A stretch of DNA of 64,000 bases from Streptomyces sp. Sge12 (GCF_002080455.1 NZ_CP020555.1:4146001-4210000), one strand, 5' to 3'. Positions 52,543 through 61,648 are shown, counted from the stretch's first letter. A program made the numbers and translations. The notes: a model not told the origin generated them from the letters alone.

Positions 52543-54710
52543 CCACCGCAGCACCCTCGCTCTTCCCGGTACCCGAGGCCCGCGCCGGCACCGGCACCGG
52601 CCGCCGTGCGGTCGCCCGCCCCCGGTGGGAACTCCCCTCACTCGCCGGCCTGCTGATCGCCACCGCCGTCCTGCTCCTGTGGGACCTGGGCTCCTCCGGC
52701 TACGCCAACTCCTTCTACTCCGCCGCCGTCCAGGCGGGCAGCGAGAGCTGGAAGGCCTTCTTCTTCGGATCCTCCGACGCCGGGAACTCCATCACCGTCG
52801 ACAAGCCCCCGGCGGCTCTGTGGCCGATGATGCTGTCCGTCCGGCTCTTCGGGCTCGGCGCCTGGCAGATCCTCGTCCCGCAGGCCCTGATGGGCGTCGC
52901 CACCACCGGTGTGCTGTACGCCGCCGTGCGCCGCCAGTTCGGGCCCGGGGCCGCGCTGCTGAGCGGCGCCGCGTTCGCGCTGACCCCCGTCGCCGCGCTG
53001 ATGTTCCGCTTCAACAACCCCGACGCGCTGCTGACCCTGCTGCTGACCGTCACCGTGTACTGCGTACTGCGCGCCCTCGACGGAGCCCGTACCAAGTGGC
53101 TGGTGTGGGCCGGGGTCGCGGTCGGCCTCGCCTTCCTCACCAAGACCCTGCAGGCCTTCGTCATCCTGCCGCCGCTGGCCCTGCTGTACGCCGTCTGCGC
53201 GCCCACCGGGCTGCGCAGGAGGCTTGGGCAGCTGCTGCTGGCAGGGCTCGCGATGGTGGTGGCCGGCGGCTGGTGGGTCGCGATCGTGGAACTGTGGCCG
53301 GCCTCCTCCCGCCCGTACATCGGCGGCTCGCAGAACAACTCCTTCCTGGAGCTGACCCTCGGCTACAACGGCCTCGGCCGGATCAACGGCAACGAGACCG
53401 GAAGCGTCGGCGGCGGCGGTCGCGGGGGCGGCGGTGGCGGAGGCTGGGGCGAGACCGGCATCGACCGGCTCTTCTCGGGCAACATCGGCGGGCAGATCGC
53501 CTGGCTGCTCCCGGCGGCCCTGGTCCTGCTCGTGGCCGGTCTGGTGATCACCTGGCGGGCCCGCCGGGCCACCGACTCGCTGGACGGCATGGCCCGGGCG
53601 GCGTTCCTGGCCTGGGGCGGTTCACTGCTGATCACCGCGGTCGTCTTCAGCTACATGCAGGGCATCTTCCACGAGTACTACACCGTGGCGCTGGCGCCGT
53701 TCGTGGCCGCGGTGATCGGCATGGGGGTCGCCGTGCTGTGGGAGGAGCGGGGCGCCGCGGCCGCCGCGATCACCCTGTCCGGCACGCTCGCCCTGACGGC
53801 GGTCTGGTCGTTCGTGCTGCTCGGCCGCGCCACCGGCTATCTGCCGTGGCTGCGCTGGGCGGTCCTGGCGGGCGGGCTGCTCGCCGCGGCCGCGCTGCCC
53901 TTCGCCGCGCGGGCCGGACGCAGGATGCTCCAGGCCACTGCGGCGCTCGGGGTGGCGGCGGCCCTGGCCGGGCCGTTCGCGTACTGCCTGACCACGGTGA
54001 GCACCGCGCACACCGGCTCCATCGTGACCGCGGGCCCGGCGGTGGCGGGCGGCCGGGGCGGGCCGGGCGGAATGATGGGCGGCCCCGGTGGTCCCGGAGG
54101 CCTCGGTGGTCCCGGCGAGATGCTCCAGGGCGGCCCGGGTGGCCCCGGCGGGGCGCAGCAGGGCGGCATCCCGCCGCAGGGCGCCGCGCCGCAGGGCCGG
54201 GACGGCCGGGGCGGGATGCCGCAGGGCCAAGGCGTTCCGGGCGGTGCGGTTGCCGGACGCGGCGGCGAGCGGTTCGGCGGTGGCCAGGGCGGTCCGGGCG
54301 GTCCGGGCGGGCTGCTGAACGGCGCCCGGGTGAGCGCCGAGGCGAAGAAGGCCCTCACCACCGACGCCGACGACTACACCTGGGCGGCGGCCGCCATCGG
54401 CTCCCAGAACGCGGCGAGCTACCAGCTGGCCTCCGGAGCGCCCGTCATGCCGATCGGCGGCTTCAACGGCAGCGACCCCTCGCCGACCCTGGAGCAGTTC
54501 CGGACGTACGTGCGGGACGGGAAGATCCACTGGTTCATCGGCCAGGGCGGCACCACGGGCGGCGCCGAGGGCGGCATGCCCGGTGGCGGCGGCCGGGGCG
54601 GCCCGGGCGGCGGCGCCGGCACGGCCATCGAGACCTGGGTCAAGGCCACTTTCAAGGCGACCACGGTCGGCGGAGCCACCTTCTACGACCTGACGGCTCC
54701 GACGACCTGA
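52539..54710 (+). CDS. GT39-like membrane glycosyltransferase with Gly-rich insert
   Basis: A 723-residue protein with about twelve membrane helices. The acceptor-loop motif GNSITVDKPPAALWPM and FRFNNPDALLTLLL match the ArnT/PMT-type glycosyltransferases that use lipid-linked sugars. A Gly-rich spacer (about residues 285-300) and a long GGPGG/GGRGG segment (about 500-600) interrupt the periplasmic part before a final soluble domain. It likely transfers the sugar made by the GT2/GtrA protein to an exported acceptor, unknown. Confidence 0.88.
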   Translation: MTTAAPSLFPVPEARAGTGTGRRAVARPRWELPSLAGLLIATAVLLLWDLGSSGYANSFYSAAVQAGSESWKAFFFGSSDAGNSITVDKPPAALWPMMLSVRLFGLGAWQILVPQALMGVATTGVLYAAVRRQFGPGAALLSGAAFALTPVAALMFRFNNPDALLTLLLTVTVYCVLRALDGARTKWLVWAGVAVGLAFLTKTLQAFVILPPLALLYAVCAPTGLRRRLGQLLLAGLAMVVAGGWWVAIVELWPASSRPYIGGSQNNSFLELTLGYNGLGRINGNETGSVGGGGRGGGGGGGWGETGIDRLFSGNIGGQIAWLLPAALVLLVAGLVITWRARRATDSLDGMARAAFLAWGGSLLITAVVFSYMQGIFHEYYTVALAPFVAAVIGMGVAVLWEERGAAAAAITLSGTLALTAVWSFVLLGRATGYLPWLRWAVLAGGLLAAAALPFAARAGRRMLQATAALGVAAALAGPFAYCLTTVSTAHTGSIVTAGPAVAGGRGGPGGMMGGPGGPGGLGGPGEMLQGGPGGPGGAQQGGIPPQGAAPQGRDGRGGMPQGQGVPGGAVAGRGGERFGGGQGGPGGPGGLLNGARVSAEAKKALTTDADDYTWAAAAIGSQNAASYQLASGAPVMPIGGFNGSDPSPTLEQFRTYVRDGKIHWFIGQGGTTGGAEGGMPGGGGRGGPGGGAGTAIETWVKATFKATTVGGATFYDLTAPTT

Positions 54711-54832
54711 TCCGGCCTCACGGCACCGGACCGCGCCCGCTGATCCGGACCGATCGGCAGGACACCCCCTAGCATCAAGAGGGCGGACCGGGCATTCCGG
54801 GCTGATCCACCTGTCGTGAGGAGGGTGCCTGC

Positions 54833-55561
54833 ATGGTGACCGCGGCCGATCCCGGCGAGACCCGGACCAGTGTGTGGTTGGCCGCGAGGCCCGCCGCACC
54901 CGCCAGACGCCGCAGCGAGGCACCCTCCGGGCTGGACCGGGACCGGATCACCGCCGCCACCGTGCGGCTGCTCGACGCCGACGGGCTGGCCCGGTTCTCG
55001 ATGCGGCGGCTCGCCGCCGGGCTGGGGGTGACCGCGATGTCCCTGTACTGGTACGTGGACACCAAGCAGGATCTGCTCGAACTCGCCCTCGACCGCGCGC
55101 TCGGCGAGGTGAGGCTGCCGGCCGCGGCCGCGGCGGGTGCGGCGGAGGGCGGTGGGGCGGGCTGGCCGGGCCGGTTGCAGACGCTGGCCCGGAGCTACCG
55201 GCGGGTGCTGGCGGACCACCCATGGGTGGCTCCGCTCACCGCCGCGTACCCGAACATCGGCCCGCACGCGCGGGCCTTCGACGCCGCTCTCCAGCGGCTG
55301 TTGGACGCCACCGGCCTGGTGGACGCGGCACGGACCGGCGCCCACCTGGCCGTCTCGCAGTTCCTGCACGGATGCGGCGGGACGGTCCGGCGGGCGCCGG
55401 AGGGCGACTTCTGCCTCGCGCTCGACGTCCTGATCGCGGGCATCGAGGCCAAGGCACCGGCCGGGCGGGCGTCGACCGCTCAGGCACTGGCCGGCCAACC
55501 ACCGGCCGGGCGGGCGTCCACCGCTCACGCACCGGCCGGGCAGGCGCCGGCTAGGCCTTGA
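54833..55561 (+). CDS. TetR-family transcriptional regulator
   Basis: A 242-residue regulator; ATG after GAGGAGG. Helix-turn-helix: RITAATVRLLDADGLARFSMRRLAAGLGVTAMSLYWYV, split over residues 40-85, with a TetR_C-like ligand domain beyond. The C terminus has imperfect repeats PAGRASTAQALAGQP and PAGRASTAHAPAGQ encoded by a tandem DNA repeat. Its 3' end overlaps the convergent MFS gene by 11 bases. Targets not clear; it may be unrelated to the MFS, which has its own MarR. Confidence 0.88.
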   Translation: MVTAADPGETRTSVWLAARPAAPARRRSEAPSGLDRDRITAATVRLLDADGLARFSMRRLAAGLGVTAMSLYWYVDTKQDLLELALDRALGEVRLPAAAAAGAAEGGGAGWPGRLQTLARSYRRVLADHPWVAPLTAAYPNIGPHARAFDAALQRLLDATGLVDAARTGAHLAVSQFLHGCGGTVRRAPEGDFCLALDVLIAGIEAKAPAGRASTAQALAGQPPAGRASTAHAPAGQAPARP

Positions 55562-57176
55562 CGACGGCCTCGGCGGGGGTCGCCCCGGTCGAAGCCGCGG
55601 CCGGGGCGTGGGCCGCCGGCTTCGACTTCAGGGCGACCTCCTTGATGAACACCACCAGCACCAGTCCGAGCAGCGCGAACGGGGCGGCGTAGAGGAAGAC
55701 GTCGCCGACGCCGTGCCCGTACGCGGACTCGATGACCTCGCGGAACGGCGCGGGCAGCTTGTCCAGGTCGGGGATCCCGCCCCCGGCGGTGCCGCCGTGG
55801 CCCAGGGCCGCGGCCTTCGGACCGAGGGCGGTGAGGCCGTCCTGGACGTAGTGGGTGACCCGGTTGGCCATGACCGCGCCCAGTGCGGAGACGCCCATGG
55901 CGCCGCCGAGGGAGCGGAAGAAGGTGACGACCGAGCTGGCCGCCCCCAGGTCCTCGGGGGCCACCTGGTTCTGGGTGGCGAGGACCAGGTTCTGCATCAT
56001 CATGCCGAGACCGAGGCCGGTCACCGCCATGTAGATCGCGATGTGCCAGTAGGGGGTGTCGTAGCGGAGGGTGCCGAGCAGGCCCAGGCCGGCCGTCAGC
56101 AGGACGCCGCCGGAGACCAGCCAGGCCTTCCACTTTCCGGTCTTGGTGATCACCTGACCGGAAAGGGTGGAGGAGACGAAGAGGCCGGCGATCATCGGAA
56201 TCGTGAGGATTCCGGACATTGTCGGGGACTCACCGCGGGCCAACTGGAAGAACTGGCTGAAAAACACGGTGCCCGAGAACATGGCGATGCCCACGAACAG
56301 GGAGGCCGCCGAGGCCAGGCTGATGGTCTTGTTGCGGAACAGCCGCAGCGGGATGATCGGGTCGCTCGCGCGGGACTCGACCAGGAGGAAGAGCAGGCCG
56401 AGCACGAGCGCGCCGCCCGTCATCGCCCAGGTCTGCCAGGAGATCCACTCGTAGGAGTCGCCGGCCTGCGTGACCCAGATCAGCAGCAGCGAGACGGCGC
56501 CGCTGATCAGGAAGGCGCCCAGCCAGTCGACCTTGACGTCGCGGCGCACGACCGGGAGGTGCAGGGTGCGCTGGAGCACGATCAGGGCGATGATCGCGAA
56601 CGGCACGCCGACGTAGAAGCACCAGCGCCAGCCCAGCCACTCGGTGTCGGTGATGACACCGCCCAGCAGCGGGCCGCCGACGGTGGCGACGGCGAAGACC
56701 GCACCGAGGTAGCCGCTGTAGCGGCCGCGCTCGCGCGGGGAGATCATCGCGGCCATCACGATCTGCGCCAGGGCCGACAGGCCGCCGACGCCGATGCCCT
56801 GGACCACGCGGCAGGCGATCAGCGTGCCGGTGTTCTGGGACAGGCCCGCGACCACGGAGCCGAGGACGTAGATCACGAGGGATATCTGGACCAGCAGCTT
56901 CTTGCTGAAGAGGTCCGACAGCTTGCCCCACAGCGGGGTGGCCGCCGTCATCGACAGCAGGGCGGCGGTGACCACCCACGTGTACGAGGACTGGGTGCCG
57001 CCGAGGTCGCTGATGATCTGGGGCAGTGCGTTCGAGACGATCGTGGACGACAGGATCGCCACGAACATGCCGAGCATCAGCCCGGACAGCGCCTTCATGA
57101 TCTGGGGGTGGGTCATGGTCACGGAGGTGTCCATGGACGCGGGTGGGGTGTCGGTTGTCGTCTCCGACTGGGCCAT
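55551..57176 (-). CDS. MFS drug-efflux transporter (EmrB/QacA type)
   Basis: A 541-residue, about 14-helix transporter. Antiporter motifs: LSSTIVSNALPQIISDLGG, WVVTAALLSMTAATPLWGKLSDLF, and RVVQGIGVGG. ATG 57176 is preceded by AAGGAAAG. The MarR gene lies just upstream in the same orientation, and a double TTGC-N5-GCAA operator precedes it. Predicted to pump out toxic compounds; the substrate is unknown. Confidence 0.93.
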   Translation of the reverse strand: MAQSETTTDTPPASMDTSVTMTHPQIMKALSGLMLGMFVAILSSTIVSNALPQIISDLGGTQSSYTWVVTAALLSMTAATPLWGKLSDLFSKKLLVQISLVIYVLGSVVAGLSQNTGTLIACRVVQGIGVGGLSALAQIVMAAMISPRERGRYSGYLGAVFAVATVGGPLLGGVITDTEWLGWRWCFYVGVPFAIIALIVLQRTLHLPVVRRDVKVDWLGAFLISGAVSLLLIWVTQAGDSYEWISWQTWAMTGGALVLGLLFLLVESRASDPIIPLRLFRNKTISLASAASLFVGIAMFSGTVFFSQFFQLARGESPTMSGILTIPMIAGLFVSSTLSGQVITKTGKWKAWLVSGGVLLTAGLGLLGTLRYDTPYWHIAIYMAVTGLGLGMMMQNLVLATQNQVAPEDLGAASSVVTFFRSLGGAMGVSALGAVMANRVTHYVQDGLTALGPKAAALGHGGTAGGGIPDLDKLPAPFREVIESAYGHGVGDVFLYAAPFALLGLVLVVFIKEVALKSKPAAHAPAAASTGATPAEAVVKA

Positions 57177-57190
57177 GTCTTTCCTTACCT

Positions 57191-57679
57191 CTAGAAGCTC
57201 GATCGGAGTCGGGCCAGCAGGGTGTTGAGTACGTCGATGTCCTGGGGGGACCAGCCGCGGAGGGCTCGTTCCAGCGAGGCCGTGTAGCGGGCGCCGAGCT
57301 CGGCGAGCAGCGCCCGTCCGGCCGGGGTGAGCCGCAGGATCCGGCAGCGTCCGTCGACCGGGTCGATCTCTCTTTCGATCCAGCCGCGGTCGGCGATGTG
57401 CGTGACGTGCCGGCTGGTCACCGAGATGTCGACCGCCATGAACTCGGCCAGCCGGCTCAGGCGCATCTCCCCGTGCCGGTCCAGCACCGTCAGGACGGCG
57501 GCCGCGCCGGGCGGGCAGTCCGGGGGCAGGCTCCGGGCGAGCTCGCGCTTGACCGCGCCGATCCCGGTGAGCTGGCGGGCCAGCTCCGCGTACGGAGTGC
57601 CGGGAGCGCTCGGGGAGGTGGTCGTGATGGCCGTGGCGGCCGGAGTGCGCTCGGTCGTGGGTGCGGTCTGCACGGTCAC
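57191..57679 (-). CDS. MarR-family transcriptional regulator
   Basis: A 162-residue regulator. Winged helix: MRLSRLAEFMAVDISVTSRHVTHIADRGWIEREIDPVDGR. GTG 57679 was chosen (GTG 57673 is also possible). Located 14 bases upstream of the MFS start, it most likely represses the marR-mfs operon through the two palindromes just upstream. Confidence 0.9.
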   Translation of the reverse strand: MTVQTAPTTERTPAATAITTTSPSAPGTPYAELARQLTGIGAVKRELARSLPPDCPPGAAAVLTVLDRHGEMRLSRLAEFMAVDISVTSRHVTHIADRGWIEREIDPVDGRCRILRLTPAGRALLAELGARYTASLERALRGWSPQDIDVLNTLLARLRSSF

Positions 57680-57696
57680 CGGGTTCCCCCATCTTG

Positions 57697-57738
57697 TTGC
57701 TTGAGGCAACCATAGAAGCGAATGGTTGCTACAGGCAA
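57697..57738. promoter_or_regulatory. Double MarR-type operator (TTGC-N5-GCAA, twice)
   Basis: TTGC-TTGAG-GCAA at 57697-57709 and TTGC-TACAG-GCAA at 57726-57738. They lie 18 and 47 bases upstream of marR, with centres 29 bases apart, covering the marR promoter region. Also upstream of the divergent small membrane protein gene at 57795. Confidence 0.72.
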
Positions 57739-57794
57739 ATGAATCTGGGGGTGGGGCGGTAAAGGAATCGGAAAACCGGCTAGGGTCCTGCTCC

Positions 57795-58040
57795 ATGGCT
57801 GACAACCACAACTCACAGGTCCCCGAGGGCAACTACGACCCCGCGGGCAGCACGCAGATGTTCCGGGCCTTCGTCGAGGAGGCCGCACCGGCCCGCCAGG
57901 CGGGTCCCGGATCCCGTCAGCAGCGCCGCGCCGAGCAGCAGCAGGAGCGGTCCGGGTCCTCGAACCCGGCCGTGAAGGTGGGGCTGGTCCTCGCCCTCGT
58001 GCTCGTCATCGGCGTGGTGGCCTGGGTGGCCCTGACCTGA
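57795..58040 (+). CDS. Small single-pass membrane protein
   Basis: An 81-residue protein starting MADNHNSQVPEGNYDPAG. A polar, Gln/Arg-rich N-terminal part (RQQRRAEQQQERSG) precedes one C-terminal helix VGLVLALVLVIGVVAWVAL. It is tail-anchored, with the N terminus likely inside the cell. Conserved small actinobacterial protein by appearance; no function known. Divergent from marR. Confidence 0.75.
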   Translation: MADNHNSQVPEGNYDPAGSTQMFRAFVEEAAPARQAGPGSRQQRRAEQQQERSGSSNPAVKVGLVLALVLVIGVVAWVALT

Positions 58041-58137
58041 CGGCCCCGGGCGGCGCCCCGCGAACGCCCCGCCCCGACCTCGCCCCGCCCTGCCCCGGCG
58101 CACCCCGGGTCGACAGCCCTGGCCCGGCCGCCCCGGC

Positions 58138-58932
58138 TCAGCTCCAGGTGGCGGTGACCTTCCGGGTGTCCACGTGCATGCCCAGCGGCACCCGCCAGGA
58201 CTCCACGCACACCGTGTAGGCCTGGGTCTTCGAGGCCCCGCCCGCCAGGGGCGCCGGCAGGGGCTGGCTCGTGGTGATCGTGGCCCAGTCAACCCCGAGC
58301 GCGCCGATGATGTGCGTCGCGAAGCTCACCGTGCCCGAGCGGGCTGCGGTGGTCCCGGTGTTGGTGAAGGTCACGGTGACCCGCTCGCACCAGCGGTCGG
58401 CCGCGGCCGACCGGGCCGGCGCGGACAGCGTCAGGCGGGCCGGCGTGGAGGCAGGCGTGCCCGGCGCGGTCGGGCCCGGCCCGGTGGGCGGGCCGGTCGG
58501 CGTGCCCGGCGCGGTCGGCCCGGTGGGCGGCCTCGGCGTGCCCGGCCCTGCGGGCGTGCCGGGGGGCGGTGGGGCGCTGCCCGGCCCTGCGGGCGTGCCG
58601 GGGGTGTTCCCGGAGCCGCCGGGGGCGGTGGTCGTGGCTCCGCCCGGGGCGGGACCGCCCGGGGCCGTAGATCCCGCGGGACCGGACGTCGTATCGGGGG
58701 ATTCTGCGGACGCGGAGGCTCCGCCCGCCGCGTCCGGGGCGCCGAGCTGCTGGAATTCCACCTGGCCGCGCGGTGCCACGTTCTCCCCCGCGCCCCGTTC
58801 GGGGCCCGGGGCCGCGGCGCCCACGGCGACATAGCCGTCCCGGGCCGGGCCGCCGCAGCCGGTGAGGCCGGCGGCGGCCGTGCAGCACAGGGCGAGGAGG
58901 GTGGTGGCGGCGGCTCGCGATCCCTTTCGCAT
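58138..58932 (-). CDS. Pro/Gly/Thr-rich lipoprotein
   Basis: A 264-residue protein with lipobox LTGCGG. A long repeat-rich region (about residues 75-165) of GTPAGPG, GPTAPGTP type units gives a rigid wall-spanning linker, followed by a small C-terminal domain (about 168-264) with two Cys (WCERVTVTF, YTVCVESW), perhaps cellulose-binding-like or Ig-like. Likely anchored outside the membrane. Function unknown. Confidence 0.75.
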   Translation of the reverse strand: MRKGSRAAATTLLALCCTAAAGLTGCGGPARDGYVAVGAAAPGPERGAGENVAPRGQVEFQQLGAPDAAGGASASAESPDTTSGPAGSTAPGGPAPGGATTTAPGGSGNTPGTPAGPGSAPPPPGTPAGPGTPRPPTGPTAPGTPTGPPTGPGPTAPGTPASTPARLTLSAPARSAAADRWCERVTVTFTNTGTTAARSGTVSFATHIIGALGVDWATITTSQPLPAPLAGGASKTQAYTVCVESWRVPLGMHVDTRKVTATWS

Positions 58933-58982
58933 CGCGCCAGTTTTCCTGACGCATCGTCAATTGGGAAGCGCGAGGCGCCTGG

Positions 58983-59834
58983 TCACTCCCCGATGAGGCC
59001 CACGCGCAGCTGTGCCAGAGTGCGGGTCAGCAGCCGGGAGACGTGCATCTGGGAGATGCCGACCTCCTCGCCGATCTGCGACTGCGTCATGTTCGCGAAG
59101 AACCGGAGCATGATGATCTGCCGTTCCCGGGGCGGGAGTTTGGCGAGCAGCGGCTTCAGGGACTCGCGGTACTCGACGCCCTCCAGTGCGGTGTCCTCGT
59201 AGCCGAGGCGGTCCGCGAGGGAGCCCTCGCCGCCCTCGTCCTCGGGGGAGGGCGAGTCGAGCGAGGAGGCGGTGTACGCGTTGCCGACGGCGAGGCCGTC
59301 GACCACGTCCTCCTCCGAGACCCCGAGCACGGCGGCGAGCTCCGGCACGGTCGGCGAGCGGTCCAGCTTCTGGGCGAGCTCGTCGCTGGCCTTGGTCAGC
59401 GCCAGGCGCAGTTCCTGGAGCCGGCGCGGGACGCGGACGGACCAGGAGGTGTCCCGAAAGAATCGTTTGATCTCGCCCACGACGGTCGGCATCGCGAACG
59501 TCGGGAACTCGACGCCGCGTTCGCAGTCGAAGCGGTCGATCGCCTTGATCAGGCCGATGGTGCCGACCTGGACGATGTCCTCCATCGGCTCGTTGCGGCT
59601 GCGGAACCGGGCGGCCGCGTAGCGCACGAGCGGCAGGTTCAGCTCGATCAGGGTGTCCCGTACGTACGCCCGTTCGGGGCTGTCCGCATCCAGGGCGGCA
59701 AGTCGCTGGAAGAGGGAGCGGGAGAGGGTACGGGTGTCGATGGCTTCCGAGCGGTCGGACGCTACAGGTGCTGTCGGCGCAGGCACGCTCTTGACGAGCG
59801 TGAGCACCTTGGAGCTGCCCTGGTCTACGGACAT
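58983..59834 (-). CDS. sigN: SigB/F/G-family sigma factor (SigN-like)
   Basis: A 283-residue stress/sporulation-type sigma factor. Region 2 has NLPLVRYAAARFRSRNEPMEDIVQVGTIGLIKAIDRFD and PTFAMPTVVGEIKRFFRD; region 4 has LPPRERQIIMLRFFANMTQSQIGEEVGISQMHVSRLL. In S. coelicolor sigF and sigN are adjacent, and this arrangement matches. No anti-sigma gene is adjacent, so control may come from distant partner-switch proteins. Confidence 0.85.
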   Translation of the reverse strand: MSVDQGSSKVLTLVKSVPAPTAPVASDRSEAIDTRTLSRSLFQRLAALDADSPERAYVRDTLIELNLPLVRYAAARFRSRNEPMEDIVQVGTIGLIKAIDRFDCERGVEFPTFAMPTVVGEIKRFFRDTSWSVRVPRRLQELRLALTKASDELAQKLDRSPTVPELAAVLGVSEEDVVDGLAVGNAYTASSLDSPSPEDEGGEGSLADRLGYEDTALEGVEYRESLKPLLAKLPPRERQIIMLRFFANMTQSQIGEEVGISQMHVSRLLTRTLAQLRVGLIGE

Positions 59835-60064
59835 GCCACCCCCTTGAGGTCGCGGACGGTCGCGTTCGGCGCGCCCGTCGGAGGAACGCAGCCTCCACCT
59901 GAATACCGGAGGCGGGGCTGCGGCAAACGCGGTTCACGCAGAATGTCACATGTCGGCAACGCGCTGTAGCGCCATGTCGACATATATCTCCAGCGACAGA
60001 AGGGGTCTGGAGTCGATCAGTCCGATCTGTCGGGAAACGTGCGAATGATCTCCACTCGTTCCGG

Positions 60065-60973
60065 TTACGCCTCGATCCTGTTTGCGGATCTCAGTCGGGC
60101 GAAGCTCCGGGCCAGGAGTCGGGAGACGTGCATCTGGGAGACGCCGAGCTCCATGCTGATCTGTGACTGCGTCAGATTGTTGTAGTACCGCAGGAGCAGG
60201 ATCCGTTGCTCGCGTTCGGGCAGTTGTACGAGGAGGTGGCGGACGAGGTCGCGGTGCTCGACCCCGGCCAGCTCCGGGTCCTCGTAGCCGAGGCGGTCCA
60301 GCAGTCCGGGCATGCCGTCGCCCTCCTGGGCCGCCTCCAGGGAGGTCGCGTGGTAGCTGCGCCCGGCCTCGATGCAGGACAGCACCTCGTCCTCGGTGAT
60401 GCGCAGCCGCTCGGCGATCTCGGCGGTGGTCGGGGTGCGGCCGTGGAGGGTCGTGAGGTCCTCGGTGGCGGCGTTGACCTGGACCCACAGCTCGTGGAGG
60501 CGGCGCGGTACGTGGACGGTGCGGACGTTGTCGCGGAAGTACCGCTTGATCTCGCCCACGACGGTCGGCATCGCGAAGGTCGGGAACTGCACGCCGCGGT
60601 CCGGGTCGAACCGGTCGATGGCGTTGATCAGGCCGATGGTGCCGACCTGGACCACGTCCTCCATCGGCTCGTTGCGGCTGCGGAAGCGGGCGGCCGCGTA
60701 CCGGACGAGCGGGAGGTTGGCCTCGATCAGCGCCCCGCGCACCCGGCTGTGCTCGCTGGTGCCCGGCTCCAGGCCCTTCAGCTGCCCGAAGAGGACCTGG
60801 GTGAGGGCCCGGGTGTCCGCACCCCTGCTCGGGGGTCTCGGTGCGACCGGGGGCTCCTCGGGCGGCGCCTGGAGGGGCTCCTGGCGCATCTCCCGCTGGG
60901 GCTCCGACTGGGGCGGCACCTGGGGGTCCTGCTGGGGTGGCACTTGAGGCGCAGTACTGGCCGGCACGGTCAC
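60065..60973 (-). CDS. sigF: SigB/F/G-family sigma factor (SigF-like)
   Basis: A 302-residue sigma factor with a Pro/Gln-rich N terminus (about residues 1-50) that is typical of Streptomyces SigF. Regions 2-4 parallel the SigN-like protein: FGQLKGLEPGTSEHSRVRGALIEANLPLVRY and LPEREQRILLLRYYNNLTQSQISMELGVSQMHVSRLL. SigF is needed for late spore maturation in S. coelicolor. It is 230 bases upstream of the SigN-like gene in the same direction, so they may be separately transcribed. Confidence 0.85.
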   Translation of the reverse strand: MTVPASTAPQVPPQQDPQVPPQSEPQREMRQEPLQAPPEEPPVAPRPPSRGADTRALTQVLFGQLKGLEPGTSEHSRVRGALIEANLPLVRYAAARFRSRNEPMEDVVQVGTIGLINAIDRFDPDRGVQFPTFAMPTVVGEIKRYFRDNVRTVHVPRRLHELWVQVNAATEDLTTLHGRTPTTAEIAERLRITEDEVLSCIEAGRSYHATSLEAAQEGDGMPGLLDRLGYEDPELAGVEHRDLVRHLLVQLPEREQRILLLRYYNNLTQSQISMELGVSQMHVSRLLARSFARLRSANRIEA

Positions 60974-61112
60974 GCCACCCCTTCAGTCAACTCTCATCCA
61001 TCAAAAGCGGTCATAGCATCACAAGAGATGTGCACTGTGTGCAAGCACCGTATATCGCCGTGTTGAGGGCAAGTTGGGCATAAGGGGGCATTATGCCCAG
61101 TGGTGGGTATAC

Positions 61113-61143
61113 AAAAAGCCCCCCACCCGTCGGAGTGGGGGGC
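61113..61143 (-). terminator. Rho-independent-like terminator
   Basis: GCCCCCCAC (61118-61126) pairs with 61135-61143, and the leftward transcript would end in a U-run (AAAAA at 61113-61117). It serves the 53-residue gene upstream of sigF. Confidence 0.85.
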
Positions 61144-61174
61144 CGGAAGTCCGGGAACCGCTTCAGCGTACGGG

Positions 61175-61336
61175 TCAGCGCACCAGTTCGGTCATGAACT
61201 CGCCGATGCCGGATGCGGCATCCGATATCCCCTGGAAGCCTATTTCGACGATCTCGGCAGCCCTCTTCGGCTGGGTGATGATCACGAAGAGGACGAACAC
61301 GGTGAGGGCACCCGTGATGAGCTTCTTGGTGTCCAC
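61175..61336 (-). CDS. Small membrane protein, 53 residues
   Basis: GTG start at 61336, 11 bases after a GGAGG sequence. One membrane helix (LITGALTVFVLFVIITQP) is followed by an amphipathic tail EIVEIGFQGISDAASG and ends in TELVR. It is followed by a terminator with U-run, which supports expression. No family name is known to me. It precedes sigF in the same direction but is separated by that terminator. Confidence 0.75.
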   Translation of the reverse strand: MDTKKLITGALTVFVLFVIITQPKRAAEIVEIGFQGISDAASGIGEFMTELVR

Positions 61337-61648
61337 GTGCGGGCGGCCTCCCCAACCGGTCCTTGCAAGTCGGGTGAGTCTAACCGGTCAGGATTGGGCC
61401 CTCACCTGTCCTTTAAGGACCAATGACCCGGTACTCCGGGTCCTTTGCCGTGCAGCGGCGGGGTGCGGCGGACGCACGATTGATGCGAGCCCACCGGTTC
61501 TGGCAGGAAACCGGTGGGTGAGGGACAGGACCTCACTGCGGGGTCCGAGCCGCGAGCTTCCCCCTGACTGCGGCCCGGACCGGCAGGTCCGTCCTCGTCG
61601 GGGGAAGTGGCTTGTCCCCCCGATGCCACTTCCCCCGTCCCGTGCGTC
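61337..61648. other. Intergenic region with inverted repeats
   Basis: 312 bases without a gene. ACCCGG/CCGGGT within AAGGACC/GGTCCTT at 61415-61445 forms a nested hairpin. It must hold the promoter for the 53-residue gene. Confidence 0.5.
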
